Shown here piece by piece: positions 36,856 through 50,300 of a DNA stretch of 64,000 bases (positions are counted from its first letter, which is position 1; the number at the start of each line of letters is the position of its first letter). This DNA comes from Auanema rhodensis (taxonomy: Eukaryota; Nematoda; Chromadorea; Rhabditida; Rhabditidae): positions 1,798,001-1,862,000 of the forward strand of contig OZ059894.1 of NCBI GenBank assembly GCA_964057225.1. The letters are read 5' to 3'. The notes below the pieces were generated by a model. The model saw only the letters and a list, made by a program, of their open reading frames with translations, was not told the origin of the DNA and did not search any database. Made by a program: the position numbers and the translations under genes.

Positions 36856-39800
36856 GTGCATTTTTAAGCTAGCGCAAATCTGATAACACAGATCGACGCA
36901 GCTTGAAAATCCGCATCGAATGCACTATACTACTTTGAGAAACGCTTAATACAAAAATTAGTTATGATCGTTTGAAAAATGATGCATTAGTGTATGTTGA
37001 GTTTCCATGTACACTCAACATAGCTTCCAAAAACATTTTGACAAAAATTTTTTCGAAAAATTTCAAAATAATTTAGCAGAAAGTAGATGTTTTTAGATTC
37101 CTTTTTTTAAGGCAAAGACGATAGACAATGTTATTCAACGAAAAAATTAATTCTTCAGGGTGAAAATCGAGGATATAAGTGTGAACTTATATCACTTGAT
37201 ATCTCGGTGCATTTTTAAGCTAGCGCAAATCTGATAACACAGATCGACGCAGCTTGAAAATCCGCATCGAATGCATTATACTACTTTGAGAAACGCTTAA
37301 TACAAAAATTAGTTATGATCGTTTGAAAAATGATGCATTAGTGTATGTTGAGTTTCCATGTACACTCAACATAGCTTCCAAAAACATTTTGACAAAATTT
37401 TTTTCGAAAAATTTCAAAATAATTTAGCAGAAAGTAGATGTTTTTAGATTCCTTTTTTTAAGGCAAAGACGACGGACAATGTTATTCAACGAAAAAATTA
37501 ATTCTTCAGGGTGAAAATCGAGGATATAAGTGTGAACTTATATCAGTTGATATCTCGGTGCATTTTTAAGCTAGCGCAAATCTGATAACACAGATCGACG
37601 CAGCTTGAAAATCCGCATCGAATGCACTATACTACTTTGAGAAACGCTTAATACAAAAATTAGTTATGATCGTTTGAAAAATGATGCATTAGTGTATGTT
37701 GAGTTTCCATGTACACTCAACATAGCTTCCAAAAACATTTTGACAAAAATTTTTTCGAAAAATTTCTAAATAATTTAGCAAAAAGTAGATGTTTTTAGAT
37801 TCCTTTTTTTAAGGCAAAGACGATAGACAATGTTATTCAACGAAAAAATTAATTCTTCAGGGTGAAAATCGAGGATATAAGTGTGAACTTATATCAGTTG
37901 ATATCTCGGTGCATTTTTAAGCTAGCGCAAATCTGATAACACAGATCGACGCAGCTTGAAAATCCGCATCGAATGCACTATACTACTTTGAGAAACGCTT
38001 AATACAAAAATTAGTTATGATCGTTTGAAAAATGATGCATTAGTGTATGTTGAGTTTCCATGTACACTCAACATAGCTTCCAAAAACATTTTGACAAAAA
38101 TTTTTTCGAAAAATTTCAAAATAATTTAGCAGAAAGTAGATGTTTTTAGATTCCTTTTTTTAAGGCAAAGACGATAGACAATGTTATTCAACGAAAAAAT
38201 TAATTCTTCAGGGTGAAAATCGAGGATATAAGTGTGAACTTATATCACTTGATATCTCGGTGCATTTTTAAGCTAGCGCAAATCTGATAACACAGATCGA
38301 CGCAGCTTGAAAATCCGCATCGAATGCACTATACTACTTTGAGAAACGCTTAATACAAAAATTAGTTATGATCGTTTGAAAAATGATGCATTAGTGTATG
38401 TTGAGTTTCCATGTACACTCAACATAGCTTCCAAAAACATTTTGACAAAATTTTTTTCGAAAAATTTCAAAATAATTTAGCAGAAAGTAGATGTTTTTAG
38501 ATTCCTTTTTTTAAGGCAATGACGACGGACAATGTTATTCAACGAAAAAATTAATTCTTCAGGGTGAAAATCGAGGATATAAGTGTGAACTTATATCAGT
38601 TGATATCTCGGTGCATTTTTAAGCTAGCGCAAATCTGATAACACAGATCGACGCAGCTTGAAAATCCGCATCGAATGCACTATACTACTTTGAGAAACGC
38701 TTAATACAAAAATTAGTTATGATCGTTTGAAAAATGATGCATTAGTGTATGTTGAGTTTCCATGTACACTCAACATAGCTTCCAAAAACATTTTGACAAA
38801 AATTTTTTCGAAAAATTTCTAAATAATTTAGCAAAAAGTAGATGTTTTTAGATTCCTTTTTTTAAGGCAAAGACGATAGACAATGTTATTCAACGAAAAA
38901 ATTAATTCTTCAGGGTGAAAATCGAGGATATAAGTGTGAACTTATATCAGTTGATATCTCGGTGCATTTTTAAGCTAGCGCAAATCTGATAACACAGATC
39001 GACGCAGCTTGAAAATCCGCATCGAATGCACTATACTACTTTGAGAAACGCTTAATACAAAAATTAGTTATGATCGTTTGAAAAATGATGCATTAGTGTA
39101 TGTTGAGTTTCCATGTACACTCAACATAGCTTCCAAAAACATTTTGACAAAAATTTTTTCGAAAAATTTCTAAATAATTTAGCAAAAAGTAGATGTTTTT
39201 AGATTCCTTTTTTTAAGGCAAAGACGATAGACAATGTTATTCAACGAAAAAATTAATTCTTCAGGGTGAAAATCGAGGATATAAGTGTGAACTTATATCA
39301 GTTGATATCTCGGTGCATTTTTAAGCTAGCGCAAATCTGATAACACAGATCGACGCAGCTTGAAAATCCGCATCGAATGCACTATACTACTTTGAGAAAC
39401 GCTTAATACAAAAATTAGTTATGATCGTTTGAAAAATGATGCATTAGTGTATGTTGAGTTTCCATGTACACTCAACATAGCTTCCAAAAACATTTTGACA
39501 AAAATTTTTTCGAAAAATTTCAAAATAATTTAGCAGAAAGTAGATGTTTTTAGATTCCTTTTTTTAAGGCAAAGACGATAGACAATGTTATTCAACGAAA
39601 AAATTAATTCTTCAGGGTGAAAATCGAGGATATAAGTGTGAACTTATATCACTTGATATCTCGGTGCATTTTTAAGCTAGCGCAAATCTGATAACACAGA
39701 TCGACGCAGCTTGAAAATCCGCATCGAATGCACTATACTACTTTGAGAAACGCTTAATACAAAAATTAGTTATGATCGTTTGAAAAATGATGCATTAGTG

Positions 39801-40014
39801 TATGTTGAGTTTCCATGTACACTCAACATAGCTTCCAAAAACATTTTGACAAAATTTTTTTCGAAAAATTTCAAAATAATTTAGCAGAAAGTAGATGTTT
39901 TTAGATTCCTTTTTTTAAGGCAATGACGACGGACAATGGTATTCAACGAAAAAATTAATTCTTCAGGGTGAAAATCGAGGATATAAGTGTGAACTTATAT
40001 CAGTTGATATCTCG
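36856..40014 (+). repeat. 9-mer higher-order repeat, copy III (3159 bp)
   Basis: Copies 106-114 read C, A*, B, C, At, B, B, C, Ag, the same order as 26677-29835 and 32293-35451. The Ag unit (copy 114) has p276G but lacks the p242T seen in the other two 9-mers. Confidence 0.88.
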
Positions 40015-42120
40015 GTGCATTTTTAAGCTAGCGCAAATCTGATAACACAGATCGACGCAGCTTGAAAATCCGCATCGAATGCACTATACTACTTTGAGAA
40101 ACGCTTAATACAAAAATTAGTTATGATCGTTTGAAAAATGATGCATTAGTGTATGTTGAGTTTCCATGTACACTCAACATAGCTTCCAAAAACATTTTGA
40201 CAAAAATTTTTTCGAAAAATTTCTAAATAATTTAGCAAAAAGTAGATGTTTTTAGATTCCTTTTTTTAAGGCAAAGACGATAGACAATGTTATTCAACGA
40301 AAAAATTAATTCTTCAGGGTGAAAATCGAGGATATAAGTGTGAACTTATATCAGTTGATATCTCGGTGCATTTTTAAGCTAGCGCAAATCTGATAACACA
40401 GATCGACGCAGCTTGAAAATCCGCATCGAATGCACTATACTACTTTGAGAAACGCTTAATACAAAAATTAGTTATGATCGTTTGAAAAATGATGCATTAG
40501 TGTATGTTGAGTTTCCATGTACACTCAACATAGCTTCCAAAAACATTTTGACAAAAATTTTTTCGAAAAATTTCAAAATAATTTAGCAGAAAGTAGATGT
40601 TTTTAGATTCCTTTTTTTAAGGCAAAGACGATAGACAATGTTATTCAACGAAAAAATTAATTCTTCAGGGTGAAAATCGAGGATATAAGTGTGAACTTAT
40701 ATCACTTGATATCTCGGTGCATTTTTAAGCTAGCGCAAATCTGATAACACAGATCGACGCAGCTTGAAAATCCGCATCGAATGCACTATACTACTTTGAG
40801 AAACGCTTAATACAAAAATTAGTTATGATCGTTTGAAAAATGATGCATTAGTGTATGTTGAGTTTCCATGTACACTCAACATAGCTTCCAAAAACATTTT
40901 GACAAAATTTTTTTCGAAAAATTTCAAAATAATTTAGCAGAAAGTAGATGTTTTTAGATTCCTTTTTTTAAGGCAAAGACGATGGACAATGTTATTCAAC
41001 GAAAAAATTAATTCTTCAGGGTGAAAATCGAGGATATAAGTGTGAACTTATATCAGTTGATATCTCGGTGCATTTTTAAGCTAGCGCAAATCTGATAACA
41101 CAGATCGACGCAGCTTGAAAATCCGCATCGAATGCACTATACTACTTTGAGAAACGCTTAATACAAAAATTAGTTATGATCGTTTGAAAAATGATGCATT
41201 AGTGTATGTTGAGTTTCCATGTACACTCAACATAGCTTCCAAAAACATTTTGACAAAATTTTTTTCGAAAAATTTCAAAATAATTTAGCAGAAAGTAGAT
41301 GTTTTTAGATTCCTTTTTTTAAGGCAATGACGACGGACAATGGTATTCAACGAAAAAATTAATTCTTCAGGGTGAAAATCGAGGATATAAGTGTGAACTT
41401 ATATCAGTTGATATCTCGGTGCATTTTTAAGCTAGCGCAAATCTGATAACACAGATCGACGCAGCTTGAAAATCCGCATCGAATGCACTATACTACTTTG
41501 AGAAACGCTTAATACAAAAATTAGTTATGATCGTTTGAAAAATGATGCATTAGTGTATGTTGAGTTTCCATGTACACTCAACATAGCTTCCAAAAACATT
41601 TTGACAAAAATTTTTTCGAAAAATTTCTAAATAATTTAGCAAAAAGTAGATGTTTTTAGATTCCTTTTTTTAAGGCAAAGACGATAGACAATGTTATTCA
41701 ACGAAAAAATTAATTCTTCAGGGTGAAAATCGAGGATATAAGTGTGAACTTATATCAGTTGATATCTCGGTGCATTTTTAAGCTAGCGCAAATCTGATAA
41801 CACAGATCGACGCAGCTTGAAAATCCGCATCGAATGCACTATACTACTTTGAGAAACGCTTAATACAAAAATTAGTTATGATCGTTTGAAAAATGATGCA
41901 TTAGTGTATGTTGAGTTTCCATGTACACTCAACATAGCTTCCAAAAACATTTTGACAAAAATTTTTTCGAAAAATTTCAAAATAATTTAGCAGAAAGTAG
42001 ATGTTTTTAGATTCCTTTTTTTAAGGCAAAGACGATAGACAATGTTATTCAACGAAAAAATTAATTCTTCAGGGTGAAAATCGAGGATATAAGTGTGAAC
42101 TTATATCACTTGATATCTCG
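40015..42120 (+). repeat. Copies 115-120, rearranged family 2
   Basis: Order B, C, A-variant (p192T but p267T, copy 117), Ag, B, C. Copies 119-125 together read B, C, At, B, B, C, Ag, which is the 9-mer without its first two units (C, A*). This is a further truncation product. Confidence 0.8.
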
Positions 42121-44577
42121 GTGCATTTTTAAGCTAGCGCAAATCTGATAACACAGATCGACGCAGCTTGAAAATCCGCATCGAATGCACTATACTATTT
42201 TGAGAAACGCTTAATACAAAAATTAGTTATGATCGTTTGAAAAATGATGCATTAGTGTATGTTGAGTTTCCATGTACACTCAACATAGCTTCCAAAAACA
42301 TTTTGACAAAATTTTTTTCGAAAAATTTCAAAATAATTTAGCAGAAAGTAGATGTTTTTAGATTCCTTTTTTTAAGGCAATGACGACGGACAATGTTATT
42401 CAACGAAAAAATTAATTCTTCAGGGTGAAAATCGAGGATATAAGTGTGAACTTATATCAGTTGATATCTCGGTGCATTTTTAAGCTAGCGCAAATCTGAT
42501 AACACAGATCGACGCAGCTTGAAAATCCGCATCGAATGCACTATACTACTTTGAGAAACGCTTAATACAAAAATTAGTTATGATCGTTTGAAAAATGATG
42601 CATTAGTGTATGTTGAGTTTCCATGTACACTCAACATAGCTTCCAAAAACATTTTGACAAAAATTTTTTCGAAAAATTTCTAAATAATTTAGCAAAAAGT
42701 AGATGTTTTTAGATTCCTTTTTTTAAGGCAAAGACGATAGACAATGTTATTCAACGAAAAAATTAATTCTTCAGGGTGAAAATCGAGGATATAAGTGTGA
42801 ACTTATATCAGTTGATATCTCGGTGCATTTTTAAGCTAGCGCAATTCTGATAACACAGATCGACGCAGCTTGAAAATCCGCATCGAATGCACTATACTAC
42901 TTTGAGAAACGCTTAATACAAAAATTAGTTATGATCGTTTGAAAAATGATGCATTAGTGTATGTTGAGTTTCCATGTACACTCAACATAGCTTCCAAAAA
43001 CATTTTGACAAAAATTTTTTCGAAAAATTTCTAAATAATTTAGCAAAAAGTAGATGTTTTTAGATTCCTTTTTTTAAGGCAAAGACGATAGACAATGTTA
43101 TTCAACGAAAAAATTAATTCTTCAGGGTGAAAATCGAGGATATAAGTGTGAACTTATATCAGTTGATATCTCGGTGCATTTTTAAGCTAGCGCAAATCTG
43201 ATAACACAGATCGACGCAGCTTGAAAATCCGCATCGAATGCACTATACTACTTTGAGAAACGCTTAATACAAAAATTAGTTATGATCGTTTGAAAAATGA
43301 TGCATTAGTGTATGTTGAGTTTCCATGTACACTCAACATAGCTTCCAAAAACATTTTGACAAAAATTTTTTCGAAAAATTTCAAAATAATTTAGCAGAAA
43401 GTAGATGTTTTTAGATTCCTTTTTTTAAGGCAAAGACGATAGACAATGTTATTCAACGAAAAAATTAATTCTTCAGGGTGAAAATCGAGGATATAAGTGT
43501 GAACTTATATCACTTGATATCTCGGTGCATTTTTAAGCTAGCGCAAATCTGATAACACAGATCGACGCAGCTTGAAAATCCGCATCGAATGCACTATACT
43601 ACTTTGAGAAACGCTTAATACAAAAATTAGTTATGATCGTTTGAAAAATGATGCATTAGTGTATGTTGAGTTTCCATGTACACTCAACATAGCTTCCAAA
43701 AACATTTTGACAAAATTTTTTTCGAAAAATTTCAAAATAATTTAGCAGAAAGTAGATGTTTTTAGATTCCTTTTTTTAAGGCAATGACGACGGACAATGG
43801 TATTCAACGAAAAAATTAATTCTTCAGGGTGAAAATCGAGGATATAAGTGTGAACTTATATCAGTTGATATCTCGGTGCATTTTTAAGCTAGCGCAAATC
43901 TGATAACACAGATCGACGCAGCTTGAAAATCCGCATCGAATGCACTATACTACTTTGAGAAACGCTTAATACAAAAATTAGTTATGATCGTTTGAAAAAT
44001 GATGCATTAGTGTATGTTGAGTTTCCATGTACACTCAACATAGCTTCCAAAAACATTTTGACAAAAATTTTTTCGAAAAATTTCTAAATAATTTAGCAAA
44101 AAGTAGATGTTTTTAGATTCCTTTTTTTAAGGCAAAGACGATAGACAATGTTATTCAACGAAAAAATTAATTCTTCAGGGTGAAAATCGAGGATATAAGT
44201 GTGAACTTATATCAGTTGATATCTCGGTGCATTTTTAAGCTAGCGCAAATCTGATAACACAGATCGACGCAGCTTGAAAATCCGCATCGAATGCATTATA
44301 CTACTTTGAGAAACGCTTAATACAAAAATTAGTTATGATCGTTTGAAAAATGATGCATTAGTGTATGTTGAGTTTCCATGTACACTCAACATAGCTTCCA
44401 AAAACATTTTGACAAAAATTTTTTCGAAAAATTTCAAAATAATTTAGCAGAAAGTAGATGTTTTTAGATTCCTTTTTTTGAGGCGAAGACGATGCACATT
44501 GTTATTCAACGAAAAAATTAATTCTTCAGGGTGAAAATCGAGGATATAAGTGTGAACTTATATCAGTTGATATCTCG
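42121..44577 (+). repeat. First copy of an 8-mer duplication (copies 121-127)
   Basis: Order At, B, B with p23T, C, Ag, B, D with p254G and p269C. The same seven types in the same order occur 2808 bp downstream at 44929-47385. Copy 121 has a private p78T. Confidence 0.85.
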
Positions 44578-44928
44578 GTGCATTTTTAAGCTAGCGCAAA
44601 TCTGATAACACAGATCGACGCAGCTTGAAAATCCGCATCGAATGCACTATACTACATTGAGAAACGCTTAATACAAAAATTAGTTATGATCGTTTGAAAA
44701 ATGATGCATTAGTGTATGTTGAGTTTCCATGTACACTCAACATAGCTTCCAAAAACATTTTGACAAAATTTTTTTCGAAAAATTTCAAAATAATTTAGCA
44801 GAAAGTAGATGTTTTTAGATTCCTTTTTTTAAGGCAATGACGACGGACAATGTTATTCAACGAAAAAATTAATTCTTCAGGGTGAAAATCGAGGATATAA
44901 GTGTGAACTTATATCAGTTGATATCTCG
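44578..44928 (+). repeat. Chimeric unit, copy 128
   Basis: The left end is family 3 type E (p79A, p85A). The right part is At (p192T, p261T, p267C). An exchange between p85 and p192 joining an E unit to an At unit accounts for it. It follows a D unit, where E is expected (compare copies 135-136, 138-139 and 145-146), and precedes the duplicated At unit, so it marks the joint of the 8-mer duplication. Confidence 0.75.
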
Positions 44929-47385
44929 GTGCATTTTTAAGCTAGCGCAAATCTGATAACACAGATCGACGCAGCTTGAAAATCCGCATCGAATGCACTA
45001 TACTACTTTGAGAAACGCTTAATACAAAAATTAGTTATGATCGTTTGAAAAATGATGCATTAGTGTATGTTGAGTTTCCATGTACACTCAACATAGCTTC
45101 CAAAAACATTTTGACAAAATTTTTTTCGAAAAATTTCAAAATAATTTAGCAGAAAGTAGATGTTTTTAGATTCCTTTTTTTAAGGCAATGACGACGGACA
45201 ATGTTATTCAACGAAAAAATTAATTCTTCAGGGTGAAAATCGAGGATATAAGTGTGAACTTATATCAGTTGATATCTCGGTGCATTTTTAAGCTAGCGCA
45301 AATCTGATAACACAGATCGACGCAGCTTGAAAATCCGCATCGAATGCACTATACTACTTTGAGAAACGCTTAATACAAAAATTAGTTATGATCGTTTGAA
45401 AAATGATGCATTAGTGTATGTTGAGTTTCCATGTACACTCAACATAGCTTCCAAAAACATTTTGACAAAAATTTTTTCGAAAAATTTCTAAATAATTTAG
45501 CAAAAAGTAGATGTTTTTAGATTCCTTTTTTTAAGGCAAAGACGATAGACAATGTTATTCAACGAAAAAATTAATTCTTCAGGGTGAAAATCGAGGATAT
45601 AAGTGTGAACTTATATCAGTTGATATCTCGGTGCATTTTTAAGCTAGCGCAATTCTGATAACACAGATCGACGCAGCTTGAAAATCCGCATCGAATGCAC
45701 TATACTACTTTGAGAAACGCTTAATACAAAAATTAGTTATGATCGTTTGAAAAATGATGCATTAGTGTATGTTGAGTTTCCATGTACACTCAACATAGCT
45801 TCCAAAAACATTTTGACAAAAATTTTTTCGAAAAATTTCTAAATAATTTAGCAAAAAGTAGATGTTTTTAGATTCCTTTTTTTAAGGCAAAGACGATAGA
45901 CAATGTTATTCAACGAAAAAATTAATTCTTCAGGGTGAAAATCGAGGATATAAGTGTGAACTTATATCAGTTGATATCTCGGTGCATTTTTAAGCTAGCG
46001 CAAATCTGATAACACAGATCGACGCAGCTTGAAAATCCGCATCGAATGCACTATACTACTTTGAGAAACGCTTAATACAAAAATTAGTTATGATCGTTTG
46101 AAAAATGATGCATTAGTGTATGTTGAGTTTCCATGTACACTCAACATAGCTTCCAAAAACATTTTGACAAAAATTTTTTCGAAAAATTTCAAAATAATTT
46201 AGCAGAAAGTAGATGTTTTTAGATTCCTTTTTTTAAGGCAAAGACGATAGACAATGTTATTCAACGAAAAAATTAATTCTTCAGGGTGAAAATCGAGGAT
46301 ATAAGTGTGAACTTATATCACTTGATATCTCGGTGCATTTTTAAGCTAGCGCAAATCTGATAACACAGATCGACGCAGCTTGAAAATCCGCATCGAATGC
46401 ACTATACTACTTTGAGAAACGCTTAATACAAAAATTAGTTATGATCGTTTGAAAAATGATGCATTAGTGTATGTTGAGTTTCCATGTACACTCAACATAG
46501 CTTCCAAAAACATTTTGACAAAATTTTTTTCGAAAAATTTCAAAATAATTTAGCAGAAAGTAGATGTTTTTAGATTCCTTTTTTTAAGGCAATGACGACG
46601 GACAATGGTATTCAACGAAAAAATTAATTCTTCAGGGTGAAAATCGAGGATATAAGTGTGAACTTATATCAGTTGATATCTCGGTGCATTTTTAAGCTAG
46701 CGCAAATCTGATAACACAGATCGACGCAGCTTGAAAATCCGCATCGAATGCACTATACTACTTTGAGAAACGCTTAATACAAAAATTAGTTATGATCGTT
46801 TGAAAAATGATGCATTAGTGTATGTTGAGTTTCCATGTACACTCAACATAGCTTCCAAAAACATTTTGACAAAAATTTTTTCGAAAAATTTCTAAATAAT
46901 TTAGCAAAAAGTAGATGTTTTTAGATTCCTTTTTTTAAGGCAAAGACGATAGACAATGTTATTCAACGAAAAAATTAATTCTTCAGGGTGAAAATCGAGG
47001 ATATAAGTGTGAACTTATATCAGTTGATATCTCGGTGCATTTTTAAGCTAGCGCAAATCTGATAACACAGATCGACGCAGCTTGAAAATCCGCATCGAAT
47101 GCATTATACTACTTTGAGAAACGCTTAATACAAAAATTAGTTATGATCGTTTGAAAAATGATGCATTAGTGTATGTTGAGTTTCCATGTACACTCAACAT
47201 AGCTTCCAAAAACATTTTGACAAAAATTTTTTCGAAAAATTTCAAAATAATTTAGCAGAAAGTAGATGTTTTTAGATTCCTTTTTTTGAGGCGAAGACGA
47301 TGCACATTGTTATTCAACGAAAAAATTAATTCTTCAGGGTGAAAATCGAGGATATAAGTGTGAACTTATATCAGTTGATATCTCG
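44929..47385 (+). repeat. Second copy of the 8-mer duplication (copies 129-135)
   Basis: Order At, B, B with p23T, C, Ag, B, D with p254G and p269C, matching 42121-44577 including the rare p23T in copy 131 and the rare GATGCACATTG in copy 135. The last unit is also the first of the family 3 block. Confidence 0.85.
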
Positions 47386-50300
47386 GTGCATTTTTAAGCT
47401 AGCGCAAATCTGATAACACAGATCGACGCAGCTTGAAAATCCGCATCGAATGCACTATACTACATTGAGAAACGCTTAATACAAAAATTAGTTATGATCG
47501 TTTGAAAAATGATGCATTAGTGTATGTTGAGTTTCCATGTACACTCAACATAGCTTCCAAAAACATTTTGACAAAAATTTTTTCGAAAAATTTCAAAATA
47601 ATTTAGCAGAAAGTAGATGTTTTTAGATTCCTTTTTTTAAGGCAAAGACGATGGACAATGTTATTCAACGAAAAAATTAATTCTTCAGGGTGAAAATCGA
47701 GGATATAAGTGTGAACTTATATCAGTTGATATCTCGGTGCATTTTTAAGCTAGCGCAAATCTGATAACACAGATCGACGCAGCTTGAAAATCTGCATCGA
47801 ATGCACTATACTACTTTGAGAAACGCTTAATACAAAAATTAGTTATGATCGTTTGAAAAATGATGCATTAGTGTATGTTGAGTTTCCATGTACACTCAAC
47901 ATAGCTTCCAAAAACATTTTGACAAAAATTTTTTCGAAAAATTTCAAAATAATTTAGCAAAAAGTAGATGTTTTTAGATTCCTTTTTTCAAGGCAAAGAC
48001 GATGGACAATGTTATTCAACGAAAAAATTAATTCTTCAGGGTGAAAATCGAGGATATAAGTGTGAACTTATATCAGTTGATATCTCGGTGCATTTTTAAG
48101 CTAGCGCAAATCTGATAACACAGATCGACGCAGCTTGAAAATCCGCATCGAATGCATTATACTACTTTGAGAAACGCTTAATACAAAAATTAGTTATGAT
48201 CGTTTGAAAAATGATGCATTAGTGTATGTTGAGTTTCCATGTACACTCAACATAGCTTCCAAAAACATTTTGACAAAAATTTTTTCGAAAAATTTAAAAA
48301 TAATTTAGCAGAAAGTAGATGTTTTTAGATTCCTTTTTTTAAGGCGAAGACGATGGACATTGTTATTCAACGAAAAAATTAATTCTTCAGGGTGAAAATC
48401 GAGGATATAAGTGTGAACTTATATCAGTTGATATCTCGGTGCATTTTTAAGCTAGCGCAAATCTGATAACACAGATCGACGCAGCTTGAAAATCCGCATC
48501 GAATGCACTATACTACATTGAGAAACGCTTAATACAAAAATTAGTTATGATCGTTTGAAAAATGATGCATTAGTGTATGTTGAGTTTCCATGTACACTCA
48601 ACATAGCTTCCAAAAACATTTTGACAAAAATTTTTTCGAAAAATTTCAAAATAATTTAGCAGAAAGTAGATGTTTTTAGATTCCTTTTTTTAAGGCAAAG
48701 ACGATGGACAATGTTATTCAACGAAAAAATTAATTCTTCAGGGTGAAAATCGAGGATATAAGTGTGAACTTATATCAGTTGATATCTCGGTGCATTTTTA
48801 AGCTAGCGCAAATCTGATAACACAGATCGACGCAGCTTGAAAATCCGCATCGAATGCACTATACTACTTTGAGAAACGCTTAATACAAAAATTAGTTATG
48901 ATCGTTTGAAAAATGATGCATTAGTGTATGTTGAGTTTCCATGTACACTCAACATAGCTTCCAAAAACATTTTGACAAAAATTTTTTCGAAAAATTTCAA
49001 AATAATTTAGCAAAAAGTAGATGTTTTTAGATTCCTTTTTTCAAGGCAAAGACGATGGACAATGTTATTCAACGAAAAAATTAATTCTTCAGGGTGAAAA
49101 TCGAGGATATAAGTGTGAACTTATATCAGTTGATATCTCGGTGCATTTTTAAGCTAGCGCAAATCTGATAACACAGATCGACGCAGCTTGAAAATCTGCA
49201 TCGAATGCACTATACTACTTTGAGAAACGCTTAATACAAAAATTAGTTATGATCGTTTGAAAAATGATGCATTAGTGTATGTTGAGTTTCCATGTACACT
49301 CAACATAGCTTCCAAAAACATTTTGACAAAAATTTTTTCGAAAAATTTCAAAATAATTTAGCAAAAAGTAGATGTTTTTAGATTCCTTTTTTCAAGGCAA
49401 AGACGATGGACAATGTTATTCAACGAAAAAATTAATTCTTCAGGGTGAAAATCGAGGATATAAGTGTGAACTTATATCAGTTGATATCTCGGTGCATTTT
49501 TAAGCTAGCGCAAATCTGATAACACAGATCGACGCAGCTTGAAAATCCGCATCGAATGCACTATACTACTTTGAGAAACGCTTAATACAAAAATTAGTTA
49601 TGATCGTTTGAAAAATGATGCATTAGTGTATGTTGAGTTTCCATGTACACTCAACATAGCTTCCAAAAACATTTTGACAAAAATTTTTTCGAAAAATTTC
49701 TAAATAATTTAGCAAAAAGTAGATGTTTTTAGATTCCTTTTTTTAAGGCAAAGACGATAGACAATGTTATTCAACGAAAAAATTAATTCTTCAGGGTGAA
49801 AATCGAGGATATAAGTGTGAACTTATATCAGTTGATATCTCGGTGCATTTTTAAGCTAGCGCAAATCTGATAACACAGATCGACGCAGCTTGAAAATCTG
49901 CATCGAATGCACTATACTACTTTGAGAAACGCTTAATACAAAAATTAGTTATGATCGTTTGAAAAATGATGCATTAGTGTATGTTGAGTTTCCATGTACA
50001 CTCAACATAGCTTCCAAAAACATTTTGACAAAAATTTTTTCGAAAAATTTCAAAATAATTTAGCAAAAAGTAGATGTTTTTAGATTCCTTTTTTCAAGGC
50101 AAAGACGATGGACAATGTTATTCAACGAAAAAATTAATTCTTCAGGGTGAAAATCGAGGATATAAGTGTGAACTTATATCAGTTGATATCTCGGTGCATT
50201 TTTAAGCTAGCGCAAATCTGATAACACAGATCGACGCAGCTTGAAAATCCGCATCGAATGCACTATACTACTTTGAGAAACGCTTAATACAAAAATTAGT

